From CAIXSC01 sp046349915 (GTDB lineage: Bacteria > Planctomycetota > Planctomycetia > Pirellulales > Pirellulaceae), in NCBI GenBank assembly GCA_046349915.1, contig JAXMBL010000003.1:2368569-2432568 (forward strand): a stretch of 64,000 bases of DNA, written 5' to 3'. The position numbers and the translations under genes were made by a program. This document shows positions 17,701 to 25,891 of the stretch, piece by piece. The notes beneath the pieces were generated by a model that made no database searches, was not told the DNA's origin, and saw nothing but the letters and a program-made list of their open reading frames with translations. How positions within the stretch are numbered: the first letter of the stretch is position 1; each line of letters begins with the position of its first letter.

Positions 17701-18224
17701 CGTATTTGGTGCAGCCGAATTTTAAGCGGCTTGGACCACGGATCGGCAAGTTGTTGCCGGGCGTGAAGCAAGCGTTGGGGCAAGCCGATGGCGCCTCGCT
17801 GCTAGAGCAGTTGACCGCTACGGGGAAAGTGTTGTTGGCCGTAGGGGCTGAGCAGGTCGAGTTGGATAACGAGGACATCCAGGTCCGGTTGCAGGCAAAG
17901 CCGGGCTGGGCCGCCGCGCAGGGCGCCGGCTGCGTCGTGGTCTTATCCACGGAGTTAACCCCCGCACTAGTGCGCGAAGGATTAGCACGCGATCTGATCC
18001 GACTGATCCAAGATCAACGCAAGGAACTCGATTTGAACTATACCGATCGAATTCAGGTGCGGGTGGCGACGGAAGCCGACGAGGTGGCCGCCGCCGTCGA
18101 AGAGAATCGTGATCTGATCGCCGCCGAAACCCTGACCACTGAACTACAGGTCGCGCGAGAAGCGATTACCGAAACAGTCGAGTTAGGCGACCACGCCATC
18201 CAACTAACCGTAACCAAAGCCTAG
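14748..18224 (+). CDS. ileS: Isoleucyl-tRNA synthetase
   Basis: Class Ia aminoacyl-tRNA synthetase of 1158 residues from ATG 14748 (MFQPAPANVNFPSQELEI). The HIGH motif appears as MPHPGH (about 53-58) after FEGPPTANG, and the KMSKS loop is intact as DGQKMSKSKRN (about 687). The PPTANG form and the tryptophan- and glycine-rich CP1 editing region point to the eukaryote-like IleRS type. The protein is longer than usual partly because of an insert of about 45 residues before KMSKS made of SVPAK/SVPAN repeats (see the repeat entry). No C-terminal zinc finger is seen. The open frame upstream of 14748 overlaps the acidic protein and is rejected. Confidence 0.95.
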   Translation: MFQPAPANVNFPSQELEILDFWKRRRVYEQSLERRAGAPRFVFFEGPPTANGMPHPGHCLTRAIKDVFPRYRTMRGYLCERKAGWDTHGLPVEVEVCKELGIHSKEQIEAFGVEPFIHKCQESVWRYMKQWERLTERLGFWIHLDEAYVTYHQSFVESVWWSLKSLFDRGLLYEGHKIVWWWAQGGTALSSGEVGLGYREVADPSVYVKFPLVDDPGVSLLVWTTTPWTLPSNQFAAVHPELEYATVRDTQTGDRLILAAALVETIAGKVKRELVVESTCRGADLLGRRYTPPFDGYYARSGQTQGTLVGGGRQYIAWRVVAAEFVTIDSGSGVVHQAPAFGEVDFDVLVAEQARFVAGEGPELICAVGPDGKFTSDAPAYQGRWVKETDKDISRDLKSRGLLYHQEQYLHSYPFCWRADNDPLIQYPRRSWFIRTTQFRERMLENNRRINWLPEHIRDGRFGNFLESNIDWALSRERYWGTPLPIWVCSSTGRMEAVANYDELLAKPGVAGHDVWEAAKRAKPELPDDLKVHKPYIDAVTYDSPFAAGARMKRVTEVIDCWYDSGAMPFAQWGYPRQNADRFREQFPADFISEAIDQTRGWFYSQLAISTMLFGESPVAADSMEAEPTASQSVPAKSVPAKSVPANSVPANSVPANSVAGGEATEFPHPFRNCIVLGLMLGEDGQKMSKSKRNYREPQEIFDRYGADALRWYFFANQPPWTSIRYREQAIKDSIPEFLLRLWNCYSFFVIYANIDGFDPAERLAGQVGQLGPDSLSSARGYRPRQERGELDRWILSEMHRTVAAVVERMDAYDNYGACARLTEFVDALSNWFVRRSRDRFWSPDRESIEKLDAYWTLYECLLTTAKLIAPFTPFLAESLWQNLAGVFGERATESVHLCDYPTADASAVDETLSQRMKLLRDIASLGRSVRMDNKLKVRQPLAQVEVILSSATHQAWLETHDDLLREELNVKRIHYTREAREYITYLVQPNFKRLGPRIGKLLPGVKQALGQADGASLLEQLTATGKVLLAVGAEQVELDNEDIQVRLQAKPGWAAAQGAGCVVVLSTELTPALVREGLARDLIRLIQDQRKELDLNYTDRIQVRVATEADEVAAAVEENRDLIAAETLTTELQVAREAITETVELGDHAIQLTVTKA
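16644..16727. repeat. 15-bp in-frame minisatellite inside ileS
   Basis: Five copies of tcagtgccagccaaN (N = g in the first two, t in the last three) start at 16644, 16659, 16674, 16689 and 16704, with a partial sixth. The 15-bp period keeps the frame and adds SVPAK/SVPAN repeats at residues about 633-659, between the CP1-distal TMLFGESP and the KMSKS segment. Confidence 0.95.
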
Positions 18225-18292
18225 CCCAAACAAAAGAGCAATCACCGACCGCCCCAAGCGTCATCAAGTTCCTCCCGCGCACTCGTAAAACG

Positions 18293-18362
18293 CCAATGAC
18301 CAATGACCAATGACCAATGACCAATGACCAATGACCAATGACCAATGACCAATGACCAATGA
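18293..18362. repeat. Heptamer array, ten copies of CCAATGA
   Basis: Ten perfect tandem copies. Every unit offers an ATG, but each frame closes after MTNDQ except the one begun in the ninth copy, which opens into purN. Similar arrays lie at 20423-20562, 20646-20702, 22258-22279, 51135-51162 and 56197-56260. Confidence 0.97.
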
Positions 18363-18993
18363 CCAAAAAACCACATCCGCGGCAGTCTTGATCTCAGGCG
18401 GAGGAACGACGCTTCGTAATTTGTTGGTGCGTCGAGCCGCGGGCGATCTGCCGCTCGAGGTACGGTTGGTGGTGTCGAGCAGTCCCAAGGCCAAGGGCTT
18501 GGTGTACGCGTCGGAAGCGGGGATTCCCTCGGTCGTGTTGGCTCGAGCGGATTTCGCCGACGATGCGGCTTATGGTACGGCGGTGTTCGATGCGTGCCGT
18601 CGAGCGGAAGTGGATTGGGTCGTCATGGGCGGCTTCCTGAAGTTCGTCCCGATCCCTGAGGATTTTGCGAACCGAGTGGTGAACATCCATCCCGCCCTGA
18701 TTCCCGCTTTTTGTGGTGCGGGCATGTATGGACACCATGTGCATGAAGCCGTGCTCGAGTATGGTGCGAAGGTCAGTGGTTGCACGGTCCACTTTGTGGA
18801 TAACCAGTATGACCACGGGCCGATTATCTCGCAGCGAGTGGTCCCGGTCCTTGAAGGCGACACTCCCGACATGCTCGCCGCACGAGTGTTCGAGGCCGAG
18901 TGTGAAGCTTATCCAGAAGCGCTGAGGCTTTTGGCGGCTGGTCGAGTGCGCGTGGTGGGCCGCAAAGTGAGTATTTTGAGGCTTGAGGCTTGA
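18352..18993 (+). CDS. purN: Phosphoribosylglycinamide formyltransferase
   Basis: 213 residues. N-terminal AAVLISGGGTTLRNLL is the GAR-binding loop; VVNIHPALIPAF holds the catalytic-region His, and GCTVHFVDNQYDHGPII holds the conserved Asp motif of the formyl transfer site. The enzyme makes formyl-GAR in purine synthesis. The start ATG 18352 lies in the ninth unit of the heptamer array and codes MTNDQKTTSA. No alternative start leaves an intact first strand, so the repeat supplies both the leader and the first codons. Compared with E. coli PurN, the GSN of the phosphate loop is GTT here, a variant common in such paralogues. Confidence 0.88.
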   Translation: MTNDQKTTSAAVLISGGGTTLRNLLVRRAAGDLPLEVRLVVSSSPKAKGLVYASEAGIPSVVLARADFADDAAYGTAVFDACRRAEVDWVVMGGFLKFVPIPEDFANRVVNIHPALIPAFCGAGMYGHHVHEAVLEYGAKVSGCTVHFVDNQYDHGPIISQRVVPVLEGDTPDMLAARVFEAECEAYPEALRLLAAGRVRVVGRKVSILRLEA

Positions 18994-19028
18994 GGGCGAG
19001 CTGCTGACGAGGCTCGCAGTTTACTCAG

Positions 19029-20405
19029 TTACGCTCGGGTTAATTCCGGGATGGGGGCGCCGCTGTTGAGGATCGGCACTGGACGTCCCGTGAAGTTACG
19101 AATGGCGACGTGTTCGTAGTCGATTCCCAAATGGCGGTAGATCGTTGCCAGGAAGTCTCCCGGGCCCACTCGTCGTTCCACCGGATCTTCACCGCGTGGA
19201 TCGGTCGCGCCAATCACTTGGCCTGTGCGCAGGCCGCCGCCGGCAAATAGCATCGAGTTGGCTCGCGGCCAATGGTCGCGTCCGGGTTGAACCGTTCCGG
19301 CCGGGGCGCTGGCCACTCCCTCGCCGCTGCTGGCGACATAGCTGATTCGCGGCGTCCGCCCGAACTCGCCAGTTACCACCACCAGCACTCGCTTGTCGAG
19401 ACCCCGGGCGTAGACGTCTTCGATTAACGCCGATACCGCCTGGTCGAAATAGGGAGCGCGAAACTTAAGAGCATCGAAGACATGGTGATTGACGGCGTGG
19501 TCGTCCCAGTTCGCGACACGCCCACACAAGGGGCCGTCAAACTCGGTTGCCACAATATCGACGCCCGCTTCGACCAATCGTCGAGCCATCAGGCATTGCT
19601 GGCCCCATTGATGGAGGCCATAGCGTTCGCGAGTGGCCACGGGCTCTTGAGTCAAGTCGAACGCCTCTTTGGCAACGGGGCTTGTCAAGAGATTTAACGC
19701 TTGGGCTTCGAATTGGTCGACGGCGGCCAGAGTACCAGAGGCATCCATGTCGCGCCGTAGATGATCGACTGCTTGCTTGAGTGAAAGCCGCTCGCGAAAG
19801 CGTGCCTGTTGATCGGCGGGCAAGCCAATATTGGGCACTTGGAAGTTGGGACGACTTGGATCGCCCGTGACTGCGAACGGCTCGTAGGCCGGTCCAAGGT
19901 AGGTAGCGCCGGCGATGGTGAAGTTGTCGTATCGATCCACCGGGTTGACCGAGACGTAATTGGGGATCGTGCGTGCTGGGTCGCGACGTAGATAGCTCGC
20001 GATGGTCATCCAATCGGGCAAGACGGGGGTGAGTTTGTCTTGGGGGTCCGGATCGCCTGCCAGAACTTGGAGGGAACCGCCCGGGTGACCTCCGCCCGTG
20101 TGAGCGACCGATCGCAAGAGCGAATACCGGTCGGCCATCGTGGCGAGACGCGGCAGCAATTCACCAATGCGGATGCCGGGAACATTGGTGTCGATCGCCG
20201 TGTACGGCCCTCGAAATTCAGACGGAGCGTCGGGCTTGGGATCAAACGTCTCCAGATGGCTCGCGCCGCCTCGCAACCAAACCAGAATCACCGCGGTGTC
20301 GGACCTCGAGGTCCGTGCCGCTTGCGTCCGCAGATTCATCAGCCCCGCAAGACTGAGCGAGCTGAAGCCAGTCAAACCGGCTCGCAGAAATTCACGTCGG
20401 ATCAT
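19029..20405 (-). CDS. DUF1501 family exported protein
   Basis: 458 residues from ATG 20405 (MIRREFLRAGLTGFSSLS), a twin-arginine-like leader typical of planctomycete DUF1501 proteins. Family segments include VILVWLRGGASHLETFDPKP, LLPRLATMADRYSLLRS, VVTGEFGRTPRI, RDHWPRANSMLFAGGG and the C-terminal LGIDYEHV. The family has a sulfatase/alkaline-phosphatase-like fold, is usually paired with DUF1549/DUF1553 cytochrome-like proteins, and has no defined reaction. The usual partner is absent here; instead a second DUF1501 gene precedes it. The start directly abuts a heptamer array. Confidence 0.9.
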   Translation of the reverse strand: MIRREFLRAGLTGFSSLSLAGLMNLRTQAARTSRSDTAVILVWLRGGASHLETFDPKPDAPSEFRGPYTAIDTNVPGIRIGELLPRLATMADRYSLLRSVAHTGGGHPGGSLQVLAGDPDPQDKLTPVLPDWMTIASYLRRDPARTIPNYVSVNPVDRYDNFTIAGATYLGPAYEPFAVTGDPSRPNFQVPNIGLPADQQARFRERLSLKQAVDHLRRDMDASGTLAAVDQFEAQALNLLTSPVAKEAFDLTQEPVATRERYGLHQWGQQCLMARRLVEAGVDIVATEFDGPLCGRVANWDDHAVNHHVFDALKFRAPYFDQAVSALIEDVYARGLDKRVLVVVTGEFGRTPRISYVASSGEGVASAPAGTVQPGRDHWPRANSMLFAGGGLRTGQVIGATDPRGEDPVERRVGPGDFLATIYRHLGIDYEHVAIRNFTGRPVPILNSGAPIPELTRA

Positions 20406-20422
20406 GGGAGAAGCCTGCTTCA

Positions 20423-20562
20423 CTGGTCACTAGTCATTGGTCACTAGTCATTGGTCACTAGTCATTGGTCACTAGTCATTGGTCACTAGTCATTGGTCAT
20501 TCGTCATTGGTCATTCGTCATTGGTCATTCGTCATTGGTCATTCGTCATTCGTCATTCGTCA
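20423..20562. repeat. Heptamer array (tggtcac / tagtcat / tggtcat / tcgtcat variants)
   Basis: About 20 heptamers. The first half alternates tggtcac with tagtcat and the second half alternates tggtcat with tcgtcat, so higher-order 14-mers are present. It occupies the upstream region of the 19029-20405 gene. Confidence 0.93.
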
Positions 20563-20645
20563 CGGCAGGCGTTTTTTCGGGAGAACGAGTCATTAGCGAG
20601 CAATCAGAAGTAATAGACACGGGACCAAAGACCAACAACCAACAA

Positions 20646-20702
20646 CTAATGACCAATGACCAATGACCAATGACCAATGACCAATGACCAATGACTAATG
20701 AC
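20646..20702. repeat. Heptamer array (aatgacc, last copies aatgact)
   Basis: About eight copies ending in the stop codon region of the second DUF1501 gene, so the array forms its immediate 3' end. Confidence 0.93.
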
Positions 20703-22045
20703 TAACTCAGTTCTGGGATTGGGCGTCCACCTTCGGTGACGATGGGGATGGGGCGGCCGCGCGAGTTGGTCCAACTGGCGTTCAGGTCGATGCCGAAGTA
20801 GCGGAAAGTCGTGGCGGCCAAGTCTTGTGGTCGGACCGGGTTCGACTGAATGTCGCCGCCGCGTGAATCGGTCGAGCCGACGACCTGGCCGTGACGCAAA
20901 CCGCCGCCCGCGACGACCATCGACATGACGTTCGTCCAGTGGTCTCGGCCCGCTTCCTTGTTGATCACTGGCGATCGTCCAAACTCACCCATCATCATCA
21001 CCAGCGTGCTGTCGAGCAGCCCGCGCTGTTCCAGGTCGGTGATCAGCGTGTGCAGCGTTCGGTCGACGCTGGGTAAGAGTGGGGTGAGGCCTTTTTCGAT
21101 GCCGCCCCAGCGGACATTGTCGCCATGGTGGTCAAAGTAACCCCACGCGCCGCTGACCAAGACGAAGGAGACGCCCGATTCGACGAGTCGGCGGGCGAGC
21201 AACGCTTTCTGGCCGATACTGTCATCGCCGTAGGCCGAACGAGTTTCCGGCTTTTCAGCGGAGACATCGAAGGCCTGTTGCACTCGACCGGATAGGACCA
21301 TTTCATAAGCTTGGCGAGTGTATTGGTCTAATCGTTCCAGCGACTTGTTGGACTCCAGGCCGCGTCCGAAGCGGTCTAGCGATTGCCTCAATTGATCGCG
21401 GTCCGACAGGTGTGGAATGGTCACGCCTGAGGGCATGCCGAACTTGCCTGCTAGTTCGTTACCCTTCACCGGCGAGTAGTTCTGTCCCATCTCGCCGGCT
21501 TCCCAGACGTCGGCGACCCAAGAGTCGGCGAGTCCCACGAATGCGGGCAGGCTGGGATGGTTTGGACCTTTGAATTTTGCCACCACGGATCCCATGGAGG
21601 GATATCCGGCGCCATCCCGACCGTCGTCGCTGCGGCGAGCGAGTGGGTTGCCGGCCTGCATGGTTATTGGGGTGTGGTTGCTGGCGCGGCAGTCGACCGA
21701 ACGCAGGATCGTCAGTTTGTCGGCGATTGAAGCTTGTTTGGGCAGGTGTTCGCTGAATTGCACGCCCGGAATCTTCGTCGGAATGACCCCATAGGGCCCG
21801 CGGATCTCCTGAGGCGCCTCGGGTTTGGGATCCCACATATCGATGTGGCTGGGACCGCCGGAGAGCCAAAACAGGATGACAGATTTGGGTGAGCCATTAC
21901 GACCGGCGGTCGAAGCATCACGGGCGCTGAGCAATTGGGGAAGTGTCAGGCCGCCGAGTCCTGCGAGGCCAACTTCCAGAAACCACCGTCGAGAACCAAC
22001 TCGAATCAACGACGAGCGCGAACCGGGTGCTGGCAGGATAGGCAT
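20702..22045 (-). CDS. DUF1501 family exported protein (second copy)
   Basis: 447 residues from ATG 22045 (MPILPAPGSRSSLIRVGSRR). SRRWFLEVGLAGLGG is a twin-arginine-like leader. Hallmarks match the neighbouring gene: VILFWLSGGPSHIDMWDPKP, IADKLTILRSVDCR, MMMGEFGRSPVINK, GRDHWTNVMSMVVAGGG and YFGIDLNASW. The two genes are same-strand paralogues separated by heptamer arrays. Role unknown, presumed periplasmic. Confidence 0.9.
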   Translation of the reverse strand: MPILPAPGSRSSLIRVGSRRWFLEVGLAGLGGLTLPQLLSARDASTAGRNGSPKSVILFWLSGGPSHIDMWDPKPEAPQEIRGPYGVIPTKIPGVQFSEHLPKQASIADKLTILRSVDCRASNHTPITMQAGNPLARRSDDGRDGAGYPSMGSVVAKFKGPNHPSLPAFVGLADSWVADVWEAGEMGQNYSPVKGNELAGKFGMPSGVTIPHLSDRDQLRQSLDRFGRGLESNKSLERLDQYTRQAYEMVLSGRVQQAFDVSAEKPETRSAYGDDSIGQKALLARRLVESGVSFVLVSGAWGYFDHHGDNVRWGGIEKGLTPLLPSVDRTLHTLITDLEQRGLLDSTLVMMMGEFGRSPVINKEAGRDHWTNVMSMVVAGGGLRHGQVVGSTDSRGGDIQSNPVRPQDLAATTFRYFGIDLNASWTNSRGRPIPIVTEGGRPIPELS

Positions 22046-22257
22046 AACAGAGCGTCCTTGTGGGTGGGATGCAGCACGGAAGGTAAGGCCCGCGACCCAG
22101 GTGGTCGTCAAGGCAACTGAGAAGCCGACCCGCCCCGGCCGATTTCCAAGTCCTCCCTAAGTTATCAGCATTTCCCGATGGGTTCAATGAGAATTGCCAT
22201 CTTCCAAACACAACAGAGCCCGACCCGCGAACCCGACCCGCCCCCCAACAACCAACA

Positions 22258-22279
22258 ACCAATGACCAATGACCAATGA
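22258..22279. repeat. Short heptamer array (CCAATGA)
   Basis: Three units between the DUF1501 gene and the DeoR-type regulator. The remainder of 22046-22373 holds the likely BMC operon promoter. Confidence 0.85.
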
Positions 22280-22300
22280 AAACTTTCTCCCATCGCTTGC

Positions 22301-22329
22301 TTGTTTTCTGTCGCAGCGACGCGCATAAT
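22301..22329 (+). promoter_or_regulatory. Putative sigma-70-type promoter of the BMC operon with internal palindrome
   Basis: TTGTTT (22301-22306) and CATAAT (22324-22329) are separated by 17 bp. The spacer contains the perfect palindrome GTCGCAGCGAC (22310-22320), well placed for repression, for example by the DeoR regulator encoded 45 bp downstream. Motif-based only. Confidence 0.42.
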
Positions 22330-22373
22330 CGTGCAGGTGTTAAATCGAAGCGGATTGGCAGTTTGGGTGGGTT

Positions 22374-23177
22374 GTGGCGAGTATAACGATGCTGGTCGAC
22401 GACCGTCGCTCCCGATTATTGGAATTGGTGCGATTGCGCGGATTTGCCGCGTTGCCAGACTTGGCCAGCGAGCTGCAAGTGTCGGAATCAACTGTCCGGC
22501 GCGACCTAGATTACCTGGAGGAGACCGGATCGGCGAAACGGACGCATGGCGGGGTCTTTTACACGGGCCCTTCGCCAAAGCTCCACGACATCGATCGGCG
22601 GCAGGAAGCGAATTGGGGGCGGAAGCGAGCGATTGCTCGGGCTGCCGCTCCTTTGATTGAAGACAACGACACGGTGGTGCTGGGCGGGGGAAGCACGGTC
22701 TATGAATTGGCTCGGCTGCTAGTGGGCCGACCCTTACAGATCGTGACCAATTCGCTGCCGGTGGCCAACTTGTTTACATCCAGCGACAGCGCGGACTTAG
22801 TGATGATCGGCGGCTACGTGCACACTCGCACGGGCGTGTCAGTAGGACCGTATGCCGAGCACATGTTGGCCGAGTTGACGGCTCGGCGAGCCGTGTTGAG
22901 CGTCGCGGGGGTCACGGAACGAGGCTTTTTTAATAGTAATTTGCTCTTGGTGGAAACTGAACGGGCGATGATGCGGGCGGCGGACGAGGTGGTGGTGGTC
23001 GCGGACAGTACCAAGTTCGGCCGCACCAGCCTTGCTCGACTGTGCGAGCTTTCGGACATCGACACGTTGGTGGTGGACCAGGGGTTAGACACAAAGTGGC
23101 TGGATTGTCTCCACCAAGCGGGTGTGCGAGTGGTGGTGGCGAACGAGTCAACGGATCACGCGGGGGGATCGGCATGA
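22374..23177 (+). CDS. DeoR/GlpR-family transcriptional regulator of the BMC operon
   Basis: 267 residues from GTG 22374 (ATG 22389 is an alternative). An N-terminal winged helix-turn-helix (about 10-65; LASELQVSESTVRRDLDYLE) is followed by the DeoR sensor domain with GGGSTVYELARLL and VVADSTKFG, the sugar-phosphate-binding part. The gene ends as ATGA overlapping pduL, so it belongs to the BMC transcription unit. A phosphorylated deoxysugar or its product is the likely inducer (inference). Confidence 0.9.
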   Translation: MASITMLVDDRRSRLLELVRLRGFAALPDLASELQVSESTVRRDLDYLEETGSAKRTHGGVFYTGPSPKLHDIDRRQEANWGRKRAIARAAAPLIEDNDTVVLGGGSTVYELARLLVGRPLQIVTNSLPVANLFTSSDSADLVMIGGYVHTRTGVSVGPYAEHMLAELTARRAVLSVAGVTERGFFNSNLLLVETERAMMRAADEVVVVADSTKFGRTSLARLCELSDIDTLVVDQGLDTKWLDCLHQAGVRVVVANESTDHAGGSA

Positions 23178-23890
23178 GTGCGGCGGCAACATGGGATCGA
23201 GGAGCAATTGAGGCGATCGTGCGGCAGATTGTGCTGCAGAACATGCCCACGCAACGTCGAGGCGCTGATCCAGCGGCCTATCAACCCAATCTGGTGGTCA
23301 GTATTTCCGCGCGACACTGTCATCTGACAGACGAGCACGTGGAAATTCTGTTTGGAGCGGGGAAAAAACTGACTCCGGGCAAGGCGCTGTACCAGGACGG
23401 TTTTTACGCGGCGGAAGAAACGGTCATGATCGTGGGCCCGCGTCGGCGAATGTTGCCGACGGTGCGAGTGCTGGGACCGACGCGGCCAGCCAGCCAAGTC
23501 GAGTTGGCTTTCACCGACTCGATTTCCTTGGGCATCGACGCCCCGGTGCGGCACAGCGGTCAAATCCAAGGCACACCGGGCTGCGTCCTGGTGGGGCCCA
23601 AGGGCGTTGTCGAATTGACTCAAGGAGTGATTCGAGCTGCTCGACACGTCCATATGAACATGCGAGACGCCGAGTACTACGGCGTGAAGAACGGCGACTT
23701 CATGAAGCTGCGGATTGAAGCCCCGCAATGCTCGGTCGTCTTCGAAGATCTACTCGTCCGGGCGGACCAGACGAGCAAGTTGGAAGTGCACATTGACACC
23801 GACGAGGGGAACGCCTGCTTCCTCGACAGCGCGACGAAGGTCGAGTTGTTCAAGCAGGATCCGCCGTGCGGCTGCAAATCGAAGCACTAG
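23174..23890 (+). CDS. pduL: PduL-type phosphate propanoyl/acyltransferase of the microcompartment
   Basis: 238 residues from ATG 23174, overlapping the regulator stop. Two PduL repeats carry His-rich zinc motifs: ISARHCHLTDEH (about 55) and RAARHVHMNM (about 158). The first 20 residues (RGAIEAIVRQIVLQNMP) form an amphipathic helix typical of an encapsulation peptide, joined by a short linker. The enzyme exchanges CoA for phosphate on the acyl-CoA made by the aldehyde dehydrogenase and so recycles CoA inside the shell. Confidence 0.93.
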   Translation: MSAAATWDRGAIEAIVRQIVLQNMPTQRRGADPAAYQPNLVVSISARHCHLTDEHVEILFGAGKKLTPGKALYQDGFYAAEETVMIVGPRRRMLPTVRVLGPTRPASQVELAFTDSISLGIDAPVRHSGQIQGTPGCVLVGPKGVVELTQGVIRAARHVHMNMRDAEYYGVKNGDFMKLRIEAPQCSVVFEDLLVRADQTSKLEVHIDTDEGNACFLDSATKVELFKQDPPCGCKSKH

Positions 23891-23946
23891 TTTGTGGTGG
23901 CCAGTTTTTTGGCGAATGAGTGGGGTTTTTCGGGAGTATTAGCATC

Positions 23947-24264
23947 ATGGCAAAGTCTTTGGAAGCGTTGGGCATGATCGAGACCAAGGGGTTCATCTGC
24001 CTGGTCGAGGCGACCGACGCGATGCTCAAAGCCGCTAACGTCCAGTTCTTGGGCTGGGATAAGGTGGGCAGCGGGTTGGTGTCGGCTTTCGTGACCGGCG
24101 ACGTGGCGGCGGTGAAGGCCGCGACCGACGCGGGCGCCGCGGCGGCGGGGCGAATTGGCGAAGTGGTCAGCGTGCAAGTGATTCCACGTCCGCACGAGGA
24201 TTTGGACATCGTGTTGCCGCCTCCTTTCAAGCGCGGCGTCGCCAAGAGCAAGTCGGACGAGTAG
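23947..24264 (+). CDS. BMC-H hexameric shell protein
   Basis: 105 residues from ATG 23947. Single BMC domain: EALGMIETKGFICLVEATDAMLKAANV, pore loop GWDKVGSGLVS, GDVAAVKAATDAG and VIPRPHEDL. A basic C-terminal tail (FKRGVAKSKSDE) extends beyond the domain. It forms hexagonal facet tiles with the metabolite pore. Confidence 0.95.
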   Translation: MAKSLEALGMIETKGFICLVEATDAMLKAANVQFLGWDKVGSGLVSAFVTGDVAAVKAATDAGAAAAGRIGEVVSVQVIPRPHEDLDIVLPPPFKRGVAKSKSDE

Positions 24265-24336
24265 TCCGCGGCGATGACGAGCGTGCACTTCGTGAATGAG
24301 ATCAACAGAACTTTTCGTTAAGAGGGGATAGATTCC

Positions 24337-24606
24337 ATGCAGAGCGCCATTGGATTGGTGGAGACAAAGGGATTGATCGCGTTGGTCGAAGCGACCGATG
24401 CGATGGCCAAGGCGGCCAACGTGAAGATCGAACGCCGAATCGGCATCGGCGGCGCGCTGGTGACGACCATCGTCAGCGGCGACGTCGGCAGCGTGCGCGC
24501 GGCCGTCGAGGCGGGTGCGCAGGCCGCTCAGGCAGCCGGCGAATTGGTGGGCAGCCACGTGATTCCGCGGCCCGCCGAAGGCTTGGTCGAAGCCTTCATG
24601 TCGTAA
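24337..24606 (+). CDS. BMC-H hexameric shell protein (second)
   Basis: 89 residues, just the BMC domain: IGLVETKGLIALVEATDAM, pore region RRIGIGGALVT and SHVIPRPAEGL. It follows the first BMC-H gene after 72 bp and lacks the charged tail of its neighbour, so the two probably give different pores in one shell. Confidence 0.95.
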   Translation: MQSAIGLVETKGLIALVEATDAMAKAANVKIERRIGIGGALVTTIVSGDVGSVRAAVEAGAQAAQAAGELVGSHVIPRPAEGLVEAFMS

Positions 24607-24639
24607 ACGACCTACCCCCAGCAAGGAGCCCCGCGGATC

Positions 24640-25827
24640 ATGAAGATCTTGGTCGCTAACCTCGGTTCTACGAGCTTCAAGTATCGTCTATTCGACATGA
24701 CCGACGAGCGTCAATTGGCGCGCGGCGGGATTGAACGGATCGGCGCGCAAGAGAGTAAGGTGTTTGTCGAGATCGGGGCGCATCGCCGCGAACTCGTCGC
24801 TCCGGTGCCCGACCACGCGGTCGCCGTACGCCAATGCCTCGAACAGCTCACAGATCCCCAGCACGGATGCCTGAAGGACGCGGCGGAGGTCGCGGCGATC
24901 GGCTTCAAGGCAGTGCATGGGGGGCGAGTGAGTGGAGTGCAGCGGGTGACGCCCGATGTCCTGGCCGCGATGGAAGAGATGAACCAGGTGGCGCCGGCCC
25001 ACAATCCGCCTTACATCCGCGCGATGCGGTTGCTTGCGGAACGGCTCCCCGAAATTCCGCTCGTCGCCGCCTTCGAAACGGGCTTCCACGCCACAGCGCC
25101 CGACTCGAACCGTTATTACCCCATTCCGTTTGAATGGGCCGAGCGGTTTCATGTGAAGCGCTGGGGGTTCCACGGGGCGAGCCATCGGTACATCGCGAAT
25201 CGGATCGCTGACTTGCTGGGACGCGAGGATCTCGCGGTAGTTTCTTGCCATTTGGGTGGTTCGAATAGTCTGTGTGGCATTCGCGGTCGGAAGAGCGTCG
25301 CCACCACCATGGGGATGAGTCCTCAATCGGGCTTGCCCCACAACAATCGAGTCGGCGACTTTGATCCCTTTGCGATCCCCGTGATCATGAAGGCGACCGG
25401 CAAGTCGCTCGACGAAGTCTTGCACGACCTCGCTGAAAAAAGCGGGTTGCTGGGACTCAGCGGCGTCAGCGGCGATATTCGCGATCTCGAAGAGGCGGCA
25501 GCGGCCGGGAATGCCCGCGCTCGACTGGCGCTCGATGTGTTCGCGGCGGAAATTCGTCGTCACCTCGGCGGGCTGCTCGCCGAATTGAACGGCGCCGACG
25601 TCGTCGTTTTCACCGGAGGCATCGGCGAAAACGCCAAGCAAGTTCGCGAAGCGGTCGTGGGCAACCTCGGCCGACTCGGCATTCGACTCGATCCTGCTCG
25701 AAACGCGTCAGCGCGGGGCGAGTGCCGGATCAGTGCGGACGACAGTCCAACTCAAGTCTGGATTGTGCCCACGAATGAAGAACTGATTGTCGCTCGCCAA
25801 TCCTGCCAGTTGCTCCAAGGGAAGTGA
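24640..25827 (+). CDS. ackA: Acetate/propionate kinase
   Basis: 395 residues from ATG 24640 after AAGGAG. ASKHA-fold kinase: MKILVANLGSTSFKYRLF phosphate loop, FETGFHAT with the catalytic region, RWGFHGASHRY, LGGSNSLCG and VFTGGIGENAKQVR. It converts the acyl phosphate from PduL to acid and ATP. The usual N-terminal LNCGSSS reads LGSTS, as seen in BMC-associated forms. No clear encapsulation peptide. Confidence 0.93.
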   Translation: MKILVANLGSTSFKYRLFDMTDERQLARGGIERIGAQESKVFVEIGAHRRELVAPVPDHAVAVRQCLEQLTDPQHGCLKDAAEVAAIGFKAVHGGRVSGVQRVTPDVLAAMEEMNQVAPAHNPPYIRAMRLLAERLPEIPLVAAFETGFHATAPDSNRYYPIPFEWAERFHVKRWGFHGASHRYIANRIADLLGREDLAVVSCHLGGSNSLCGIRGRKSVATTMGMSPQSGLPHNNRVGDFDPFAIPVIMKATGKSLDEVLHDLAEKSGLLGLSGVSGDIRDLEEAAAAGNARARLALDVFAAEIRRHLGGLLAELNGADVVVFTGGIGENAKQVREAVVGNLGRLGIRLDPARNASARGECRISADDSPTQVWIVPTNEELIVARQSCQLLQGK

Positions 25828-25891
25828 AGCGTCGAACGGGAACGTCTCGCAGGAGATGATCCCGCCACGATATTGTCGCGAGGTTCGCTGC

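Noticed and set aside
24688..25641. 317-codon minus-strand frame opposite ackA
   Set aside because: Shadow of acetate kinase, which has all its motifs on the plus strand.
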